DNA from: Methylobacterium sp. NMS14P
Lineage (GTDB): Bacteria; Pseudomonadota; Alphaproteobacteria; Rhizobiales; Beijerinckiaceae
Assembly (NCBI RefSeq): GCF_028583545.1
Contig: NZ_CP087106.1
Span: forward strand, 1,671,001 to 1,735,000
Direction of reading: 5' to 3'
DNA: 64,000 nucleotides
In this document: in pieces, positions 48,832 to 57,586 of the stretch
Layout of the letters: each line of letters starts with the position of its first letter
Position numbering within the stretch: position 1 is the stretch's first letter
Made by a program: the position numbers and the translations under genes
Notes under the pieces: generated by a model
The model's database searches: none
What the model saw: the letters and a program-made list of their open reading frames with translations, nothing else
What the model was told of the DNA's origin: nothing

Positions 48832-50160
48832 CTACTTCACGCGGCCCGCGAGCCAGCCGGCCAGGACGTCCGCGACGGCGTCGCTGTTCGTCTCCAGCAT
48901 CATCATGTGGCCGTTGCCGCGGAGGCCCTGGTCGGCCAGCCGGACCACGTCCGGCCTGGCGCCGGCCTGGGTCAGGAACGCGACCGTGCAGTCGTCGTAG
49001 GTGGCGTGGAAGGAGGCCTCCGCGGTCACCACCACGGCCGGCACCTTGGCGAGGTTCGGCAGGGTCCGGACGGGCTCGCCCTGCAGCCAGCAGCGGATCC
49101 GCCCGTCCGCCGCCTTGTCGGGCCGGGACTCGGATCCCTTGGCCTGCTGCGCCACCGTCAGGTCCTCGGGCGCCTTCACCGGAGGGTCGAAGGTCAGCGG
49201 CATGCGGGTCAGCCCGTAGGCGCGGGCGCGCCCGTCACCGGTCTTCTCCCAGAACTCCTTGCCGCCGCGGAACTGCACGTCGAAGAAGGGCGGGCCGTTC
49301 GGCTCGACGGCGACGTGCGCCTTCACGAGGTCCGGCCGCGCGTCCGAGGCCGCCCAGCCGAACAGGGCCGCCTGGCCGTGGGTGACCAGGATCGCCGGCC
49401 CGATCTTGTCGAGGAGCGCCACCAGCGCGGGGTCGACCCATTCCTCGGTCTGCTGGCTGTTGGCGAGGAACGGGACCTGGCTCGCGAAGAACTGGTCGAA
49501 GGCGGCGTTGCCCTGCACGCCGGGCCCCTCCGGCCAGCGGGTGTGGAGCTTGGCCTGCGGGTAGAGGTCGTAGACCTCCGGGGCCGTGTGGGTGCGCTCC
49601 AGGCTGCGGGTGCCGAGCCGGTCGTAGGGCCCGTAGACCTCCGGGTTGGTGCCCGAGCGCCCGCGCCCGACCTGATCGACCACGTAGACCTGGTAGCCCT
49701 TCTCGACGAAGCGCTGCACCCAGCCGGGGCGGCCGTCCGCGGTGGCGAGGTAGTTCACGCCGGTCTGGGCGAGGCCGTGCACCATCACCACCGGGTAGGG
49801 CTGCGTGATCCGGGCCGGGGTGCGCGACTGCACGAACATCTGGCCGACCATCACGGTCTTGTCGCCGAGCTTCTGGTAGCGGCCGCCGATGTAGAAGTAG
49901 CCGGCGCGGGTCACCGGCTCGGCCGGGCCCGGCGGGGCGGGGGCGGGGGCGGGCGCCGCCGGCTGGGACGGGGCATTCGAAGGGGGCGCGGGCTGGGCCG
50001 GGACGGCCCCCTGGGCCCGGGCGGGACCCGCGGCCAGCCCCGCGATCAGCCCGGCCCCCAGCCCGGCGGCCAGGATCAGCCCCTGACCGGCGCGGCGCGC
50101 CGCGCGGGTGCCGCTCGCGATGCCGTCCGCGATACCGCCCGCGATGCCGCTGCCGGCCAT
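48832..50160 (-). CDS. Exported alpha/beta-hydrolase-fold protein lacking nucleophile
   Basis: A 442-aa protein. Signal peptide (GLILAAGLGAGLIAGLAAGPARAQ), a Pro/Ala linker, then an alpha/beta fold: YPVVMVHGLAQTG (oxyanion His-Gly), and the strand-5 elbow ILVTHGQAALFGW where relatives have THSQGG. Codon 262 is GGC (Gly) in place of the expected Ser. A C-terminal His (RGNGHMMMLE) is retained. GGGAGAG precedes the ATG at 50160. It may be a non-catalytic binding protein or use other chemistry. Confidence 0.85.
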   Translation of the reverse strand: MAGSGIAGGIADGIASGTRAARRAGQGLILAAGLGAGLIAGLAAGPARAQGAVPAQPAPPSNAPSQPAAPAPAPAPPGPAEPVTRAGYFYIGGRYQKLGDKTVMVGQMFVQSRTPARITQPYPVVMVHGLAQTGVNYLATADGRPGWVQRFVEKGYQVYVVDQVGRGRSGTNPEVYGPYDRLGTRSLERTHTAPEVYDLYPQAKLHTRWPEGPGVQGNAAFDQFFASQVPFLANSQQTEEWVDPALVALLDKIGPAILVTHGQAALFGWAASDARPDLVKAHVAVEPNGPPFFDVQFRGGKEFWEKTGDGRARAYGLTRMPLTFDPPVKAPEDLTVAQQAKGSESRPDKAADGRIRCWLQGEPVRTLPNLAKVPAVVVTAEASFHATYDDCTVAFLTQAGARPDVVRLADQGLRGNGHMMMLETNSDAVADVLAGWLAGRVK

Positions 50161-50447
50161 GCCGTCTCTCCCGGATGCGCGCCGCTCCGCGCCGGCGCTT
50201 ATTGCGGGAAACGGAACGTTCGGCCAGCCGGGAAAGCTGCACGGTCCCGCGCGATCACGCCCCGGTCGGACGAAGCGTCGCGGTAACCTGAATCGCGGTC
50301 GAGCCCGGCCCTCCGCGCATGCCAGGCGCGACCGCGGCGGTGCTGGCGCGGCGCGGGCGGCGCGCCCACCTTGGGGAAGCACCGGCGCCACCAGCGGCGC
50401 CCCCCGCCCGGATCGCCCGCGGCGGGGCGAAGCCAAGGACTCCCGCC

Positions 50448-50633
50448 GTGGATCCCGAAACCGCCAAGACCCTGGTCTCCGCCGCCCTGGTCGCGTCCAT
50501 CACCCTGTTCAGCCTCGTGTCGCTCCAGGCGTTCGTCGCCCAGATCCTGGCCGACCTCCGCGACGCCGGATCCGCCCCGAAGGCCGTGCCGGTCCCGGTC
50601 CGCGCCGACCGCCGGGATCCGCCGCAGGCCTGA
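50448..50633 (+). CDS. 61-aa single-pass membrane peptide
   Basis: A short GTG-initiated gene: MDPETAKTLVSAALVASITLF then a helix continuing to SLVSLQAFVAQILADLRD and a basic Pro-rich tail. AAGGA lies about nine bases upstream. It sits between the exported hydrolase-like gene (divergent) and the acyl-CoA synthetase gene (convergent). Codon usage fits the genome. Function unknown. Confidence 0.6.
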   Translation: MDPETAKTLVSAALVASITLFSLVSLQAFVAQILADLRDAGSAPKAVPVPVRADRRDPPQA

Positions 50634-50648
50634 CCGGCCGGGCGCCGA

Positions 50649-52286
50649 TCAGGCCCCGTCCTGCCGGGCCCGCTCCCGCAGGATGAACTTCTGCACCTTG
50701 CCGGTGGAGGTCTTGGGCAATTCGCCGAAGATCACGTGGCGGGGGAGCTTGTAGGAGGCCAGCCGCCCGCGGCACCACTGGATCAGCTCGTCGGCCGTGG
50801 GGGTCGCGCCGGCCTTGAGCTCGACGAACGCGCACGGGGTCTCGCCCCATTTCTCGTCGGGCCTCGCCACCACCGCGGCCGCGGCCACCGCCGGGTGCTT
50901 GAACAGGGCGTCCTCGACCTCGATCGACGAGATGTTCTCGCCCCCCGAGATGATGATGTCCTTCGAGCGGTCCTTGAGCTGCACGTAGCCGTCCGGGTGC
51001 TTCACCCCGAGGTCGCCGGTGCGGAACCAGCCGCCCGCGAACGCGGCCTGCGTGGCGGCGGGATTCTTGAGGTAGCCGCGCATCACCACGTTGCCGCGCA
51101 TCATCACCTCGCCGATCGTCGCCCCGTCGGCGGGCACCGGCTCCAGCGTCTCCGGGTCGCGGACGTCGAGGGCCTCGAGCACCGGGTAGCGCACGCCCTG
51201 GCGGGCCTTCCTGGCCGCCCGCTGGTCGGCGGCGAGCGCGTCCCAGTCGGCGTGCCAGGCGTTGACCACCGCCGGCCCGTAGCTCTCGGTCAGGCCGTAC
51301 AGGTGGGTCACGTCGAACCCGGCCTCCGACATGCCGGCCAGCACCGCCTCCGGCGGCGGCGCGGCGGCGGTGAAGAAGGCGACGCGGCGGGGCAGGTCGC
51401 GGCGCTCGGCGTCGGGGGCGTTGATCAGCATCTGCATGACGATCGGCGCGCCGCAGAGATGCGTGACCCCGTGCTCGGCCATCAGCCGGTACATCGCCTC
51501 GGCCCGCACCTGCCGCAGGCAGACATGGGTCCCGGCCACGATCGACAGGGTCCAGGGGAAGCACCAGCCGTTGCAGTGGAACATCGGCAGGGTCCAGAGA
51601 TAGACCGGGTGCTGGCCGAGCCCGCCCGTGATGACGTTGCCGAGGGCCAGCAGCGCCGCCCCGCGATGGTGGTAGACCACGCCCTTCGGGTCGCCGGTGG
51701 TGCCCGACGTGTAGTTCAGGGTGATCGCGTCCCACTCGTCGTCGGGCAGACGCCAGTCGTGCTCCGGGTCGCCCCCGGCCAGGAAGGCCTCGTAGTCGGT
51801 CGCGCCCAGGCGGGCGCCCGGGCCGTCGTACTCGGGATCGTCGACGTCGATCACGAAAGGCTTGGGCTCCAGCCCCTCCAGGGCCGCGGCGGCCGTCCGG
51901 GAGAACTCGCGGTCGGTGATCAGCACCGTCGCCTCGCCGTGCTGCAGGCAGAAGCGGATCGCGTCGGCGTCGAGGCGGGTGTTGAGGGTGTTGAGCACCG
52001 CCCCGGTCATCGGCACGCCGTAGTGGCACTCGATCATCTCGGGGGTGTTGGCGAGCAGCGCCGCCACGGTGTCGCCGCGGCCGATCCCGCGCGCCGCCAG
52101 CGCCGAGGCGAGGCGGCGGGCGCGGGCGTAGACCTCCCGGTAGGAGCGCCGCAGGGGGCCGTGGACCACCGCCAGGTGGTCGGGAAACACCCGCGCGGCC
52201 CGGTCCAGGTAGAGCAGGGGCGTCAGCGGCTGGTGGTTGGCCGGGACGCGGTCGAGGTCGCGGTCGTAGATCGTGTCGCGGGCCAT
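50649..52286 (-). CDS. Acyl-CoA synthetase (medium-chain/DmdB-like)
   Basis: A 545-aa acyl-adenylate-forming ligase. Motifs: LNYTSGTTGDPKGVVYHH, LYGLTESYGPAVVNAWH, WFRTGDLGVKHPDGYVQLKD, RSKDIIISGGENIS, and the lysine in TSTGKVQKFILRE. The sequence resembles the medium-chain/3-methylmercaptopropionyl-CoA ligase (DmdB/AlkK) group. GGGAGGAC precedes the ATG. The acyl substrate is not predictable. No DMSP genes flank it. Confidence 0.9.
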   Translation of the reverse strand: MARDTIYDRDLDRVPANHQPLTPLLYLDRAARVFPDHLAVVHGPLRRSYREVYARARRLASALAARGIGRGDTVAALLANTPEMIECHYGVPMTGAVLNTLNTRLDADAIRFCLQHGEATVLITDREFSRTAAAALEGLEPKPFVIDVDDPEYDGPGARLGATDYEAFLAGGDPEHDWRLPDDEWDAITLNYTSGTTGDPKGVVYHHRGAALLALGNVITGGLGQHPVYLWTLPMFHCNGWCFPWTLSIVAGTHVCLRQVRAEAMYRLMAEHGVTHLCGAPIVMQMLINAPDAERRDLPRRVAFFTAAAPPPEAVLAGMSEAGFDVTHLYGLTESYGPAVVNAWHADWDALAADQRAARKARQGVRYPVLEALDVRDPETLEPVPADGATIGEVMMRGNVVMRGYLKNPAATQAAFAGGWFRTGDLGVKHPDGYVQLKDRSKDIIISGGENISSIEVEDALFKHPAVAAAAVVARPDEKWGETPCAFVELKAGATPTADELIQWCRGRLASYKLPRHVIFGELPKTSTGKVQKFILRERARQDGA

Positions 52287-52434
52287 CCCCGTCCTCCCGG
52301 CAAAGTATTGCCGGGACAGTAGCTTGCCGGAACGGGCGCGATCAATCGGTCCGGCGGGGCTTCCGCACCGGCGGCCCGGTGCGGGCTGCGTGGCGGGCTG
52401 CGTGGCGCGCCGAATCGCGCGCCGAGCCGCGCGC

Positions 52435-52995
52435 TCAGTGGCGCGGCTCGTCCTCGGGCTCGGGCAGGAAGCGGGCGAGCTCGAACCCGATCTCGATCAT
52501 CAGGTGCTCGATCCGGTCGGTGAGCGTCGGCCGGTGCAGGGCGCGGGCGAGGTCGCGCAGGGCGATGACGTGCTCGGCCATCCGGTTCACCACCCGCTCG
52601 CTCTGCACGAGGTTGGCGGCCTGCTCCTCGGTGCGGTCGATGGCGATGCCGCGCCCGCGGGTCGCCCCGCCGGTCGGGTCCCGCTCGATCCGGCCGCGCA
52701 TCAGCAGCGTGCGGATCCCGGTGCGCGTGTCCCTCGTGCGGAACTCCGCCTCGACGGGGCCGCCGGTCTCGGCCACCGCGTGGAGGTAGCTCTCGATCCG
52801 GACGCGGTCCTCGGGATGGGTGCGGTCGAGGAAGGCCTCCAGGGACACGCCGGCGGCCGCCGCCTCGGGGTCCAGGCCGAGCAGATCCGCGAGCGGGGCC
52901 GAGAGCGCCAGCTGCCCCGCCCAGTAATCGTGGGCCCAGGTGCCCACGACGCCGGAGGCCTCCAGAATGGATTGCGGGATCGGGGCTTCGGACAT
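52435..52995 (-). CDS. PAS-domain protein
   Basis: A 186-aa protein. The PAS fold is suggested by VVGTWAHDYWAGQLALSAPL then FLDRTHPEDRVRIESYLHAV and RGRIERDPTGGATRGRGIAIDRTEEQ; a helical C-terminus (ERVVNRMAEHVIALRDLARAL, then LMIEIGFELARF) may dimerise. No kinase, cyclase or other output domain follows, so it is a short sensor or adaptor. GAGGAA precedes the start at 52995. It is divergent from the ParA gene across a 372-bp region with a CtrA site. Confidence 0.85.
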   Translation of the reverse strand: MSEAPIPQSILEASGVVGTWAHDYWAGQLALSAPLADLLGLDPEAAAAGVSLEAFLDRTHPEDRVRIESYLHAVAETGGPVEAEFRTRDTRTGIRTLLMRGRIERDPTGGATRGRGIAIDRTEEQAANLVQSERVVNRMAEHVIALRDLARALHRPTLTDRIEHLMIEIGFELARFLPEPEDEPRH

Positions 52996-53367
52996 GCCAT
53001 TCCTCGATGGGGCGATCCTTGTCTTTAAACTTGAGGTTTTCACCCCCACCAAGCTCCTCGTCTCACCCGCGCTCACGCTACGGTATCCGGGCGTCGCTGG
53101 AAAGGCTGTTAACCCTCTATATGCCAAGAATCTTAACTTGAAGTTTAGACCGCTGTCCTGCGGCCGCACTGGGCGGGGATATCCGCGACGGACCGTGGTC
53201 TTAACGGCTCGTTAACCATGCCGGCCCCAAGCTGTGCCCGGACATCCTTGGGTCACAGGATCGCGGCACACCGCGAATCCCATACCTGAGGTTGGCACAG
53301 ACGGCGCGGCGACCGGCGGTTGCGGGCGCCCGGACGGATGGATGGGGCCTTCTGGAGGACGCCCGGG
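52996..53367. other. 372-bp AT-rich regulatory region between PAS and parA genes
   Basis: Unusually AT-rich for this window. It holds two similar palindromes, AAACTTGAGGTTT at 53027-53039 and AACTTGAAGTTT at 53135-53146, and a perfect CtrA site at 53201-53216. No coding frame seems real. It probably contains both divergent promoters. Confidence 0.65.
53201..53216. promoter_or_regulatory. CtrA binding site
   Basis: TTAACGGCTCGTTAAC is TTAA-N7-TTAAC, an exact match to the CtrA consensus. It is 152 bp upstream of the ParA-like start. CtrA is the cell-cycle master regulator of alphaproteobacteria. Confidence 0.6.
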
Positions 53368-54015
53368 ATGAAAGCGATCACCTTCGTCACGCAGAAGGGC
53401 GGCAGCGGCAAGAGCACGCTGTGCATCTCCCTGGCGGTGGCCGCCCGGGAGGCGGGCCACACGGTCTGCATCCTGGAGATGGACCGGCAGGCCACGATCT
53501 CCGACTGGCTGGACCACCGCACGGCCGACGGTCCCGAGGTGGCGCAGATCGACGCCACCCAGATCGACGCCGTGATGGAGCGCCTGCGCGACTCCGCCTA
53601 CGACTACGTGTTCATCGACACGCCCGGCGTCGATTCCACCGGCACCCTCTCGGCGATCCGCGCCGCGGACCTGTGCATCATCCCGTGCCGGCCGACCCCC
53701 GCGGACCTGCGGGCGTTCAAGCCGACCCTGGCCGCCGTCTACCGGCTCGAGAAGAAGTTCGCCTTCGTGCTGAACCAGACCCCGCCGCGCTCCTACCGGG
53801 TCCGCGACGCCGCGGACGGGCTCGCGGTGCTCGGCATCCTGCCCGACGTGAACATCGTCGCCCGCACCGACCACCAGGACGCGATCGGCCTCGGCCAGGG
53901 CGTCACCGAGTTCAACCCCAAGGGCCAGGCCGCCGGCGAGGTCCGCCGCCTCTGGTCCTGGATCGAGCGCCGCACGCAGTCCCTGAGGACGGGCCAGCAT
54001 GTCCAAGCCGCCTAA
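53368..54015 (+). CDS. ParA-family ATPase
   Basis: A 215-aa ParA/MinD-type ATPase with the deviant Walker A KGGSGKST at residues 10-17, LEMDRQATISDW (switch I) and FIDTPGVDST (Walker B). It lacks a DNA-binding N-terminal extension, like small ParA (type Ib) and orphan chromosomal ParAs. GGAGGA precedes the ATG. The downstream RHH gene overlaps it by 17 bp. Together they resemble a plasmid-type partition pair, but here on what appears to be a chromosome; it may position some cellular cargo. Confidence 0.92.
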   Translation: MKAITFVTQKGGSGKSTLCISLAVAAREAGHTVCILEMDRQATISDWLDHRTADGPEVAQIDATQIDAVMERLRDSAYDYVFIDTPGVDSTGTLSAIRAADLCIIPCRPTPADLRAFKPTLAAVYRLEKKFAFVLNQTPPRSYRVRDAADGLAVLGILPDVNIVARTDHQDAIGLGQGVTEFNPKGQAAGEVRRLWSWIERRTQSLRTGQHVQAA

Positions 54016-54322
54016 GCTCAGCCTCGCGGCGATCGTGGCGTCGGCGAGCCCGCCGGCCCGGCCCCTGGCGGCCCGGCCGCAGGGCGCCGAGATCGTGTCG
54101 CTCACCCTCGCGCCCCCGGCGCCGAAGCAGGCGGCCACGCTCAAGCAGCGCGCCCGCCAGATGTCGGTCTACCTGGAGCCGCCGGTCTACGACCAGCTGC
54201 GCGACCTCGCCTACGCCGAGCGGACCAAGATGCACGCGCTGATGCTGGAAGGCCTCGACCTGCTGTTCAAGCAGCGCGGCGCCCAGTCGATCGCGCAGCT
54301 CACCGACACGCAGTCCCGCTGA
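53999..54322 (+). CDS. Ribbon-helix-helix-type protein partnered with ParA
   Basis: A 107-aa protein. The C-terminal segment RQMSVYLEPPVYDQLRDLAY followed by AERTKMHALMLEGLDLLF fits a ribbon-helix-helix DNA-binding fold (strand, then two helices); the N-terminus is Pro/Ala-rich. In type Ib plasmid partition, RHH proteins are the ParB analogues; here the 17-bp overlap with parA indicates a coupled partner. DNA target unknown. Confidence 0.8.
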   Translation: MSKPPKLSLAAIVASASPPARPLAARPQGAEIVSLTLAPPAPKQAATLKQRARQMSVYLEPPVYDQLRDLAYAERTKMHALMLEGLDLLFKQRGAQSIAQLTDTQSR

Positions 54323-54824
54323 GGGCGGGCCGGGCCCGCGCCCGGGGCGGCGCGGCCGCTCCGGGCCGTGCCGCTGCCGCGCGTGCGGCGGCCGCGCCAC
54401 CGCGCCGGCGCCGGGCACTGACGACGGTTCCGCCTTCCCGGCGCGCCCCGGCGCCCCGGAAGGGCGGCGCGGCCCAACCCGCGCGCCGCCTCCGCACCGG
54501 CCCTGTCGTGAGGCGTCGCGATCCTGACCTCGCCCCGCTCCCACACGGAAACTCGGGGCGCCGCGCCCCGGGTCGGTCGGATGCGCGCGCCGCCACGATC
54601 TTGAAAACTCCGTTCTCGGACAGAGGCTTGCCCGCCGATCCGCGCGCATCGCTCGAGATCTGGGCGGCCGGATGGCCCGCTCCCTGAACCCGGCCGGGCC
54701 CCATCGTTCAGGCTTCCTTTACGCGACCGCTACAAATCTGGGTGGACTGGTCGCGGCCCTGTGCACGCGGCCGGCTCCGGTCCGGTCGGGCCCCGGTCAC
54801 GCGTAGAGTTTGGTGAACCCCACG
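54323..54824. other. 502-bp gap, no gene seen
   Basis: Between the RHH gene and the RlpA-like gene. Only GC-rich shadow frames are open. The last 100 bp are less GC-rich and probably hold the rlpA promoter. No RNA or repeat identified. Confidence 0.5.
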
Positions 54825-56150
54825 ATGGTGCGCACGACGCTTCCCCGGCCGGCGCGCCTCGCCCTGCGGCTCATGGCCGTCTCGGGCGTGGCCCTGGCCA
54901 CGGCCAACTGCGCGACCTCGCCCCAGCAGAAGCTCGTCGCCGGGAACGGGATCGACCCGAAATACGGGGTCAAGGCGAGCCCGCGCCTCTACAACGAGGG
55001 CGACGTGATCCCGAAGGGCGGCGGGCGGCGCTACACCGGCAAGCCCTACGTGGTGGCCGGCCAGACCTACGTGCCGAAGGAGAACCCGAACGGCTACGTG
55101 CGCGAGGGGCTGGCCTCCTGGTACGGCTCGGCCTTCCACGGCCGCATGACCGCCAACGGCGAGGTCTTCGACCGCCACTCGATCGCCGCCGCCCACCCGA
55201 CCCTGCCGCTGCCGAGCTACGCCCGGGTGACGAACCTCGACAACGGCTACTCGATGCTGGTGCGCGTCAACGACCGCGGCCCCTACCATGCCGGCCGGGT
55301 CATGGACGTGTCGGAGGAGGCGGCCGACGCGCTGGGCTTCCACCGCAGGGGCACCGCGCGGGTGCGCGTCGAGTATGTCGGCAAGGCCTCGGTGGCCGGC
55401 AGCGACGACCGCAAGCTCCTCGCGAGCCTGCGCACCGACGGCCGGCCGGCCGGCCGCTCGACCGTGATGGTGGCCGATCTCGGCCCGACGGAGGACACGG
55501 AGCGCTACACGCGCTCCGCCCCGGCGCTGGCCTTCAAGCCCGCCCAGGAGGCGGAGGAGGCCGAGAAGGCGCCCGCCGAGGCCCCGGCCACCCGGCCCGA
55601 GCGGACGGCGCCGGTGCGCGCGCCGATCGTGCTGGCCTCGGCCGCCGTGACGGTCCCGGCGGCCGTGCAGCCCACCGCCCCGCGGGTGCGCGAGTTCCGG
55701 CCCGCCCCCGTGCCGGCCGTCGCGGCCAGGGGCGGCGGCGCCGGGACCCTGAAGGTCGCGGGTCTCAACCCGGCCCTCGCCCCGGCCCTCACCCCGGCCG
55801 CGCCGCCGGCGCACGGTCATGCCGCCGGAAAGCCCGGCCCGAAGGCCGGCCCGGCGCCCGCCGAGGCCCGCGGCCGGGCGGCGCCGGCGCCCGCGCCCGT
55901 GAAGCTCGCCAGGGCGCCGTCCGGACCGTCGACTTCCCCGCACGCCGCGTCCCCGGCCGCGATGCCGGCCGCGGCCAAGCTCGCCATGGCCCGCCTCGCG
56001 GCGGCGCCCGCCAAGGCGGCCGGGACTGCCTCCGCCAACGCCAACGCCAACGCCAACGCCAAGACGTCCCCCAAGGCCCCCGCCGCCAAGGGGCCGGCCA
56101 ACAAGACCGCCGCGAAGGCGGGACACGCCCGCCTCGCCGGGATCTACTGA
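54825..56150 (+). CDS. rlpA: RlpA-like septal ring lipoprotein
   Basis: A 441-aa protein. The lipobox-like LATANCATSP gives a lipoprotein signal, and the double-psi beta-barrel RlpA domain reads GLASWYGSAFHGRMTANGEV then IAAAHPTLPLPSYARVTN and VRVNDRGPYHAGRVMDVS, with the catalytic acid/His residues of the lytic transglycosylase family present. Unusually the C-terminal half is a long Ala/Pro/Lys-rich disordered tail with an (AN) repeat near 56035-56060; no SPOR domain is seen, although SPOR is common in RlpA. The ATG at 54825 is used; GTG 54813 is possible. Confidence 0.9.
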   Translation: MVRTTLPRPARLALRLMAVSGVALATANCATSPQQKLVAGNGIDPKYGVKASPRLYNEGDVIPKGGGRRYTGKPYVVAGQTYVPKENPNGYVREGLASWYGSAFHGRMTANGEVFDRHSIAAAHPTLPLPSYARVTNLDNGYSMLVRVNDRGPYHAGRVMDVSEEAADALGFHRRGTARVRVEYVGKASVAGSDDRKLLASLRTDGRPAGRSTVMVADLGPTEDTERYTRSAPALAFKPAQEAEEAEKAPAEAPATRPERTAPVRAPIVLASAAVTVPAAVQPTAPRVREFRPAPVPAVAARGGGAGTLKVAGLNPALAPALTPAAPPAHGHAAGKPGPKAGPAPAEARGRAAPAPAPVKLARAPSGPSTSPHAASPAAMPAAAKLAMARLAAAPAKAAGTASANANANANAKTSPKAPAAKGPANKTAAKAGHARLAGIY

Positions 56151-56331
56151 CGGCGGCTCCGGGGTCCGGCGTGGACCCGCCCGGACCGCCCGACGGATCC
56201 GGCGGCCGACCCGGCGGCCGATGCGGCATTTCGCATTCGATCCGGCGCCGAAACCGTAATATGGTCACGCTTGTTATTGGGATACGGCCGGGATGCTTCC
56301 GGCCCGACGGCAGGCGCGGGACGGAACGGTG

Positions 56332-57576
56332 ATGCGCAGACCCCTTCTCACCCTTCTCGCGGCCGCCTGCGCGCTGGGCGCCGGCCTCGCCGCCGCCGCC
56401 GCGCAGGGCTTCCAGACCGCGGCCCCGCACGCGATCCTGATCGACGCCGATTCCGGCTCGGTCCTGTTCGAGAAGGCCGCCGACGAGCGGTTCTCGCCGG
56501 CCAGCATGGCCAAGCTGATGACCACCGACATCGTGTTCGAGGCGCTGAAATCCGGCCGCCTGTCGATGGACACGGAGTTCACCGTCACCGAGGACGCGTG
56601 GAAGCGCGGCGGGGCCGGGGGCGGCGGCTCGTCGATGTTCGCGCAGGTCAACAGCCGCATCAAGATGTCGGACCTGCTGCGCGGCCTGATCGTACAGTCG
56701 GGCAACGACGCGGCCATCACCATCGCGGAGAACATGGCCGGCTCCGAGGAGGCCTTCGCCGGGCTGATGAACCAGCGCGCCAAGGAGATCGGGCTGACGA
56801 ACTCGACCTTCCGCAACGCCACCGGCTACTCGGCGCCCGACCAGAAGGTCACGGCCCGGGACATGGCGAAGCTCGCGCTGCACATCATCGACACCTACCC
56901 GGACTACTACAAGATCTTCGCCGAGAAGGAGTTCACCTGGAACAAGATCCGCCAGCAGAACCGCAACCCGCTGCTCGCCCTCGACATCGGCGCGGACGGG
57001 CTCAAGACCGGCTACCTGGAGGAATCCGGCTACGCGCTCACCGGCTCGGCGGTGCAGAACGGCCAGCGGCTGGTGCTGGTGGTCTCGGGCCTCAAGACCG
57101 CCCGGGACCGCGCCTCCGAGGCGCGCAAGCTGATGGAGTGGGGGTTCCGCGCCTTCGAGCCCCGGCAGGTCTTCGCGCCGGGCGAGACCGTGGCCGAGGC
57201 CTCGGTGTTCGGCGGCCAGTCGGGCTCGGTGCCGCTGGTGGCGAAGAAGCCCGTGCGGGTGCTGCTGCCGCGGGGCTCCAGCGACCGGGTCAGCGCCCGG
57301 GCGATCTATACCGGGCCGCTCATCGCCCCGGTGGAGGAGGGCCAGCGGGTCGGGATCCTGCGCGTCCAGCGCGGCGACACCGTCGCCCTCGACCAGCCGC
57401 TCTTCGCCGGCGCCGCGGTGGAGCCCGGCACCCTGTCGCAGCGGGCGATGGACGCGGCGCTGGAATTCGGCACCGGCCTCGTCCGCAAGGCCTTCGACCG
57501 GGCCGGCAAGGGCGGGGACAAGGGAACCGACAAGGGGGCCGACAAGGGTGCTGCCGGGGCGGCCAACCCGTCGTGA
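56332..57576 (+). CDS. dacC: D-alanyl-D-alanine carboxypeptidase (PBP5/6 type)
   Basis: Trims the peptidoglycan stem pentapeptide. A 414-aa protein with signal peptide (LLTLLAAACALGAGLAAAAAQ), SxxK in FSPASMAKLMTT, SGN in VQSGNDAAITIAEN, KTG in ADGLKTGYLEE and a PBP5-associated C-terminal domain. The extreme C-terminus is a GDKG repeat (GGDKGTDKGADKG) replacing the usual amphipathic membrane helix. tmk starts 11 bp later, so they are co-transcribed. Confidence 0.95.
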   Translation: MRRPLLTLLAAACALGAGLAAAAAQGFQTAAPHAILIDADSGSVLFEKAADERFSPASMAKLMTTDIVFEALKSGRLSMDTEFTVTEDAWKRGGAGGGGSSMFAQVNSRIKMSDLLRGLIVQSGNDAAITIAENMAGSEEAFAGLMNQRAKEIGLTNSTFRNATGYSAPDQKVTARDMAKLALHIIDTYPDYYKIFAEKEFTWNKIRQQNRNPLLALDIGADGLKTGYLEESGYALTGSAVQNGQRLVLVVSGLKTARDRASEARKLMEWGFRAFEPRQVFAPGETVAEASVFGGQSGSVPLVAKKPVRVLLPRGSSDRVSARAIYTGPLIAPVEEGQRVGILRVQRGDTVALDQPLFAGAAVEPGTLSQRAMDAALEFGTGLVRKAFDRAGKGGDKGTDKGADKGAAGAANPS

Positions 57577-57586
57577 CGGCGCGCGC

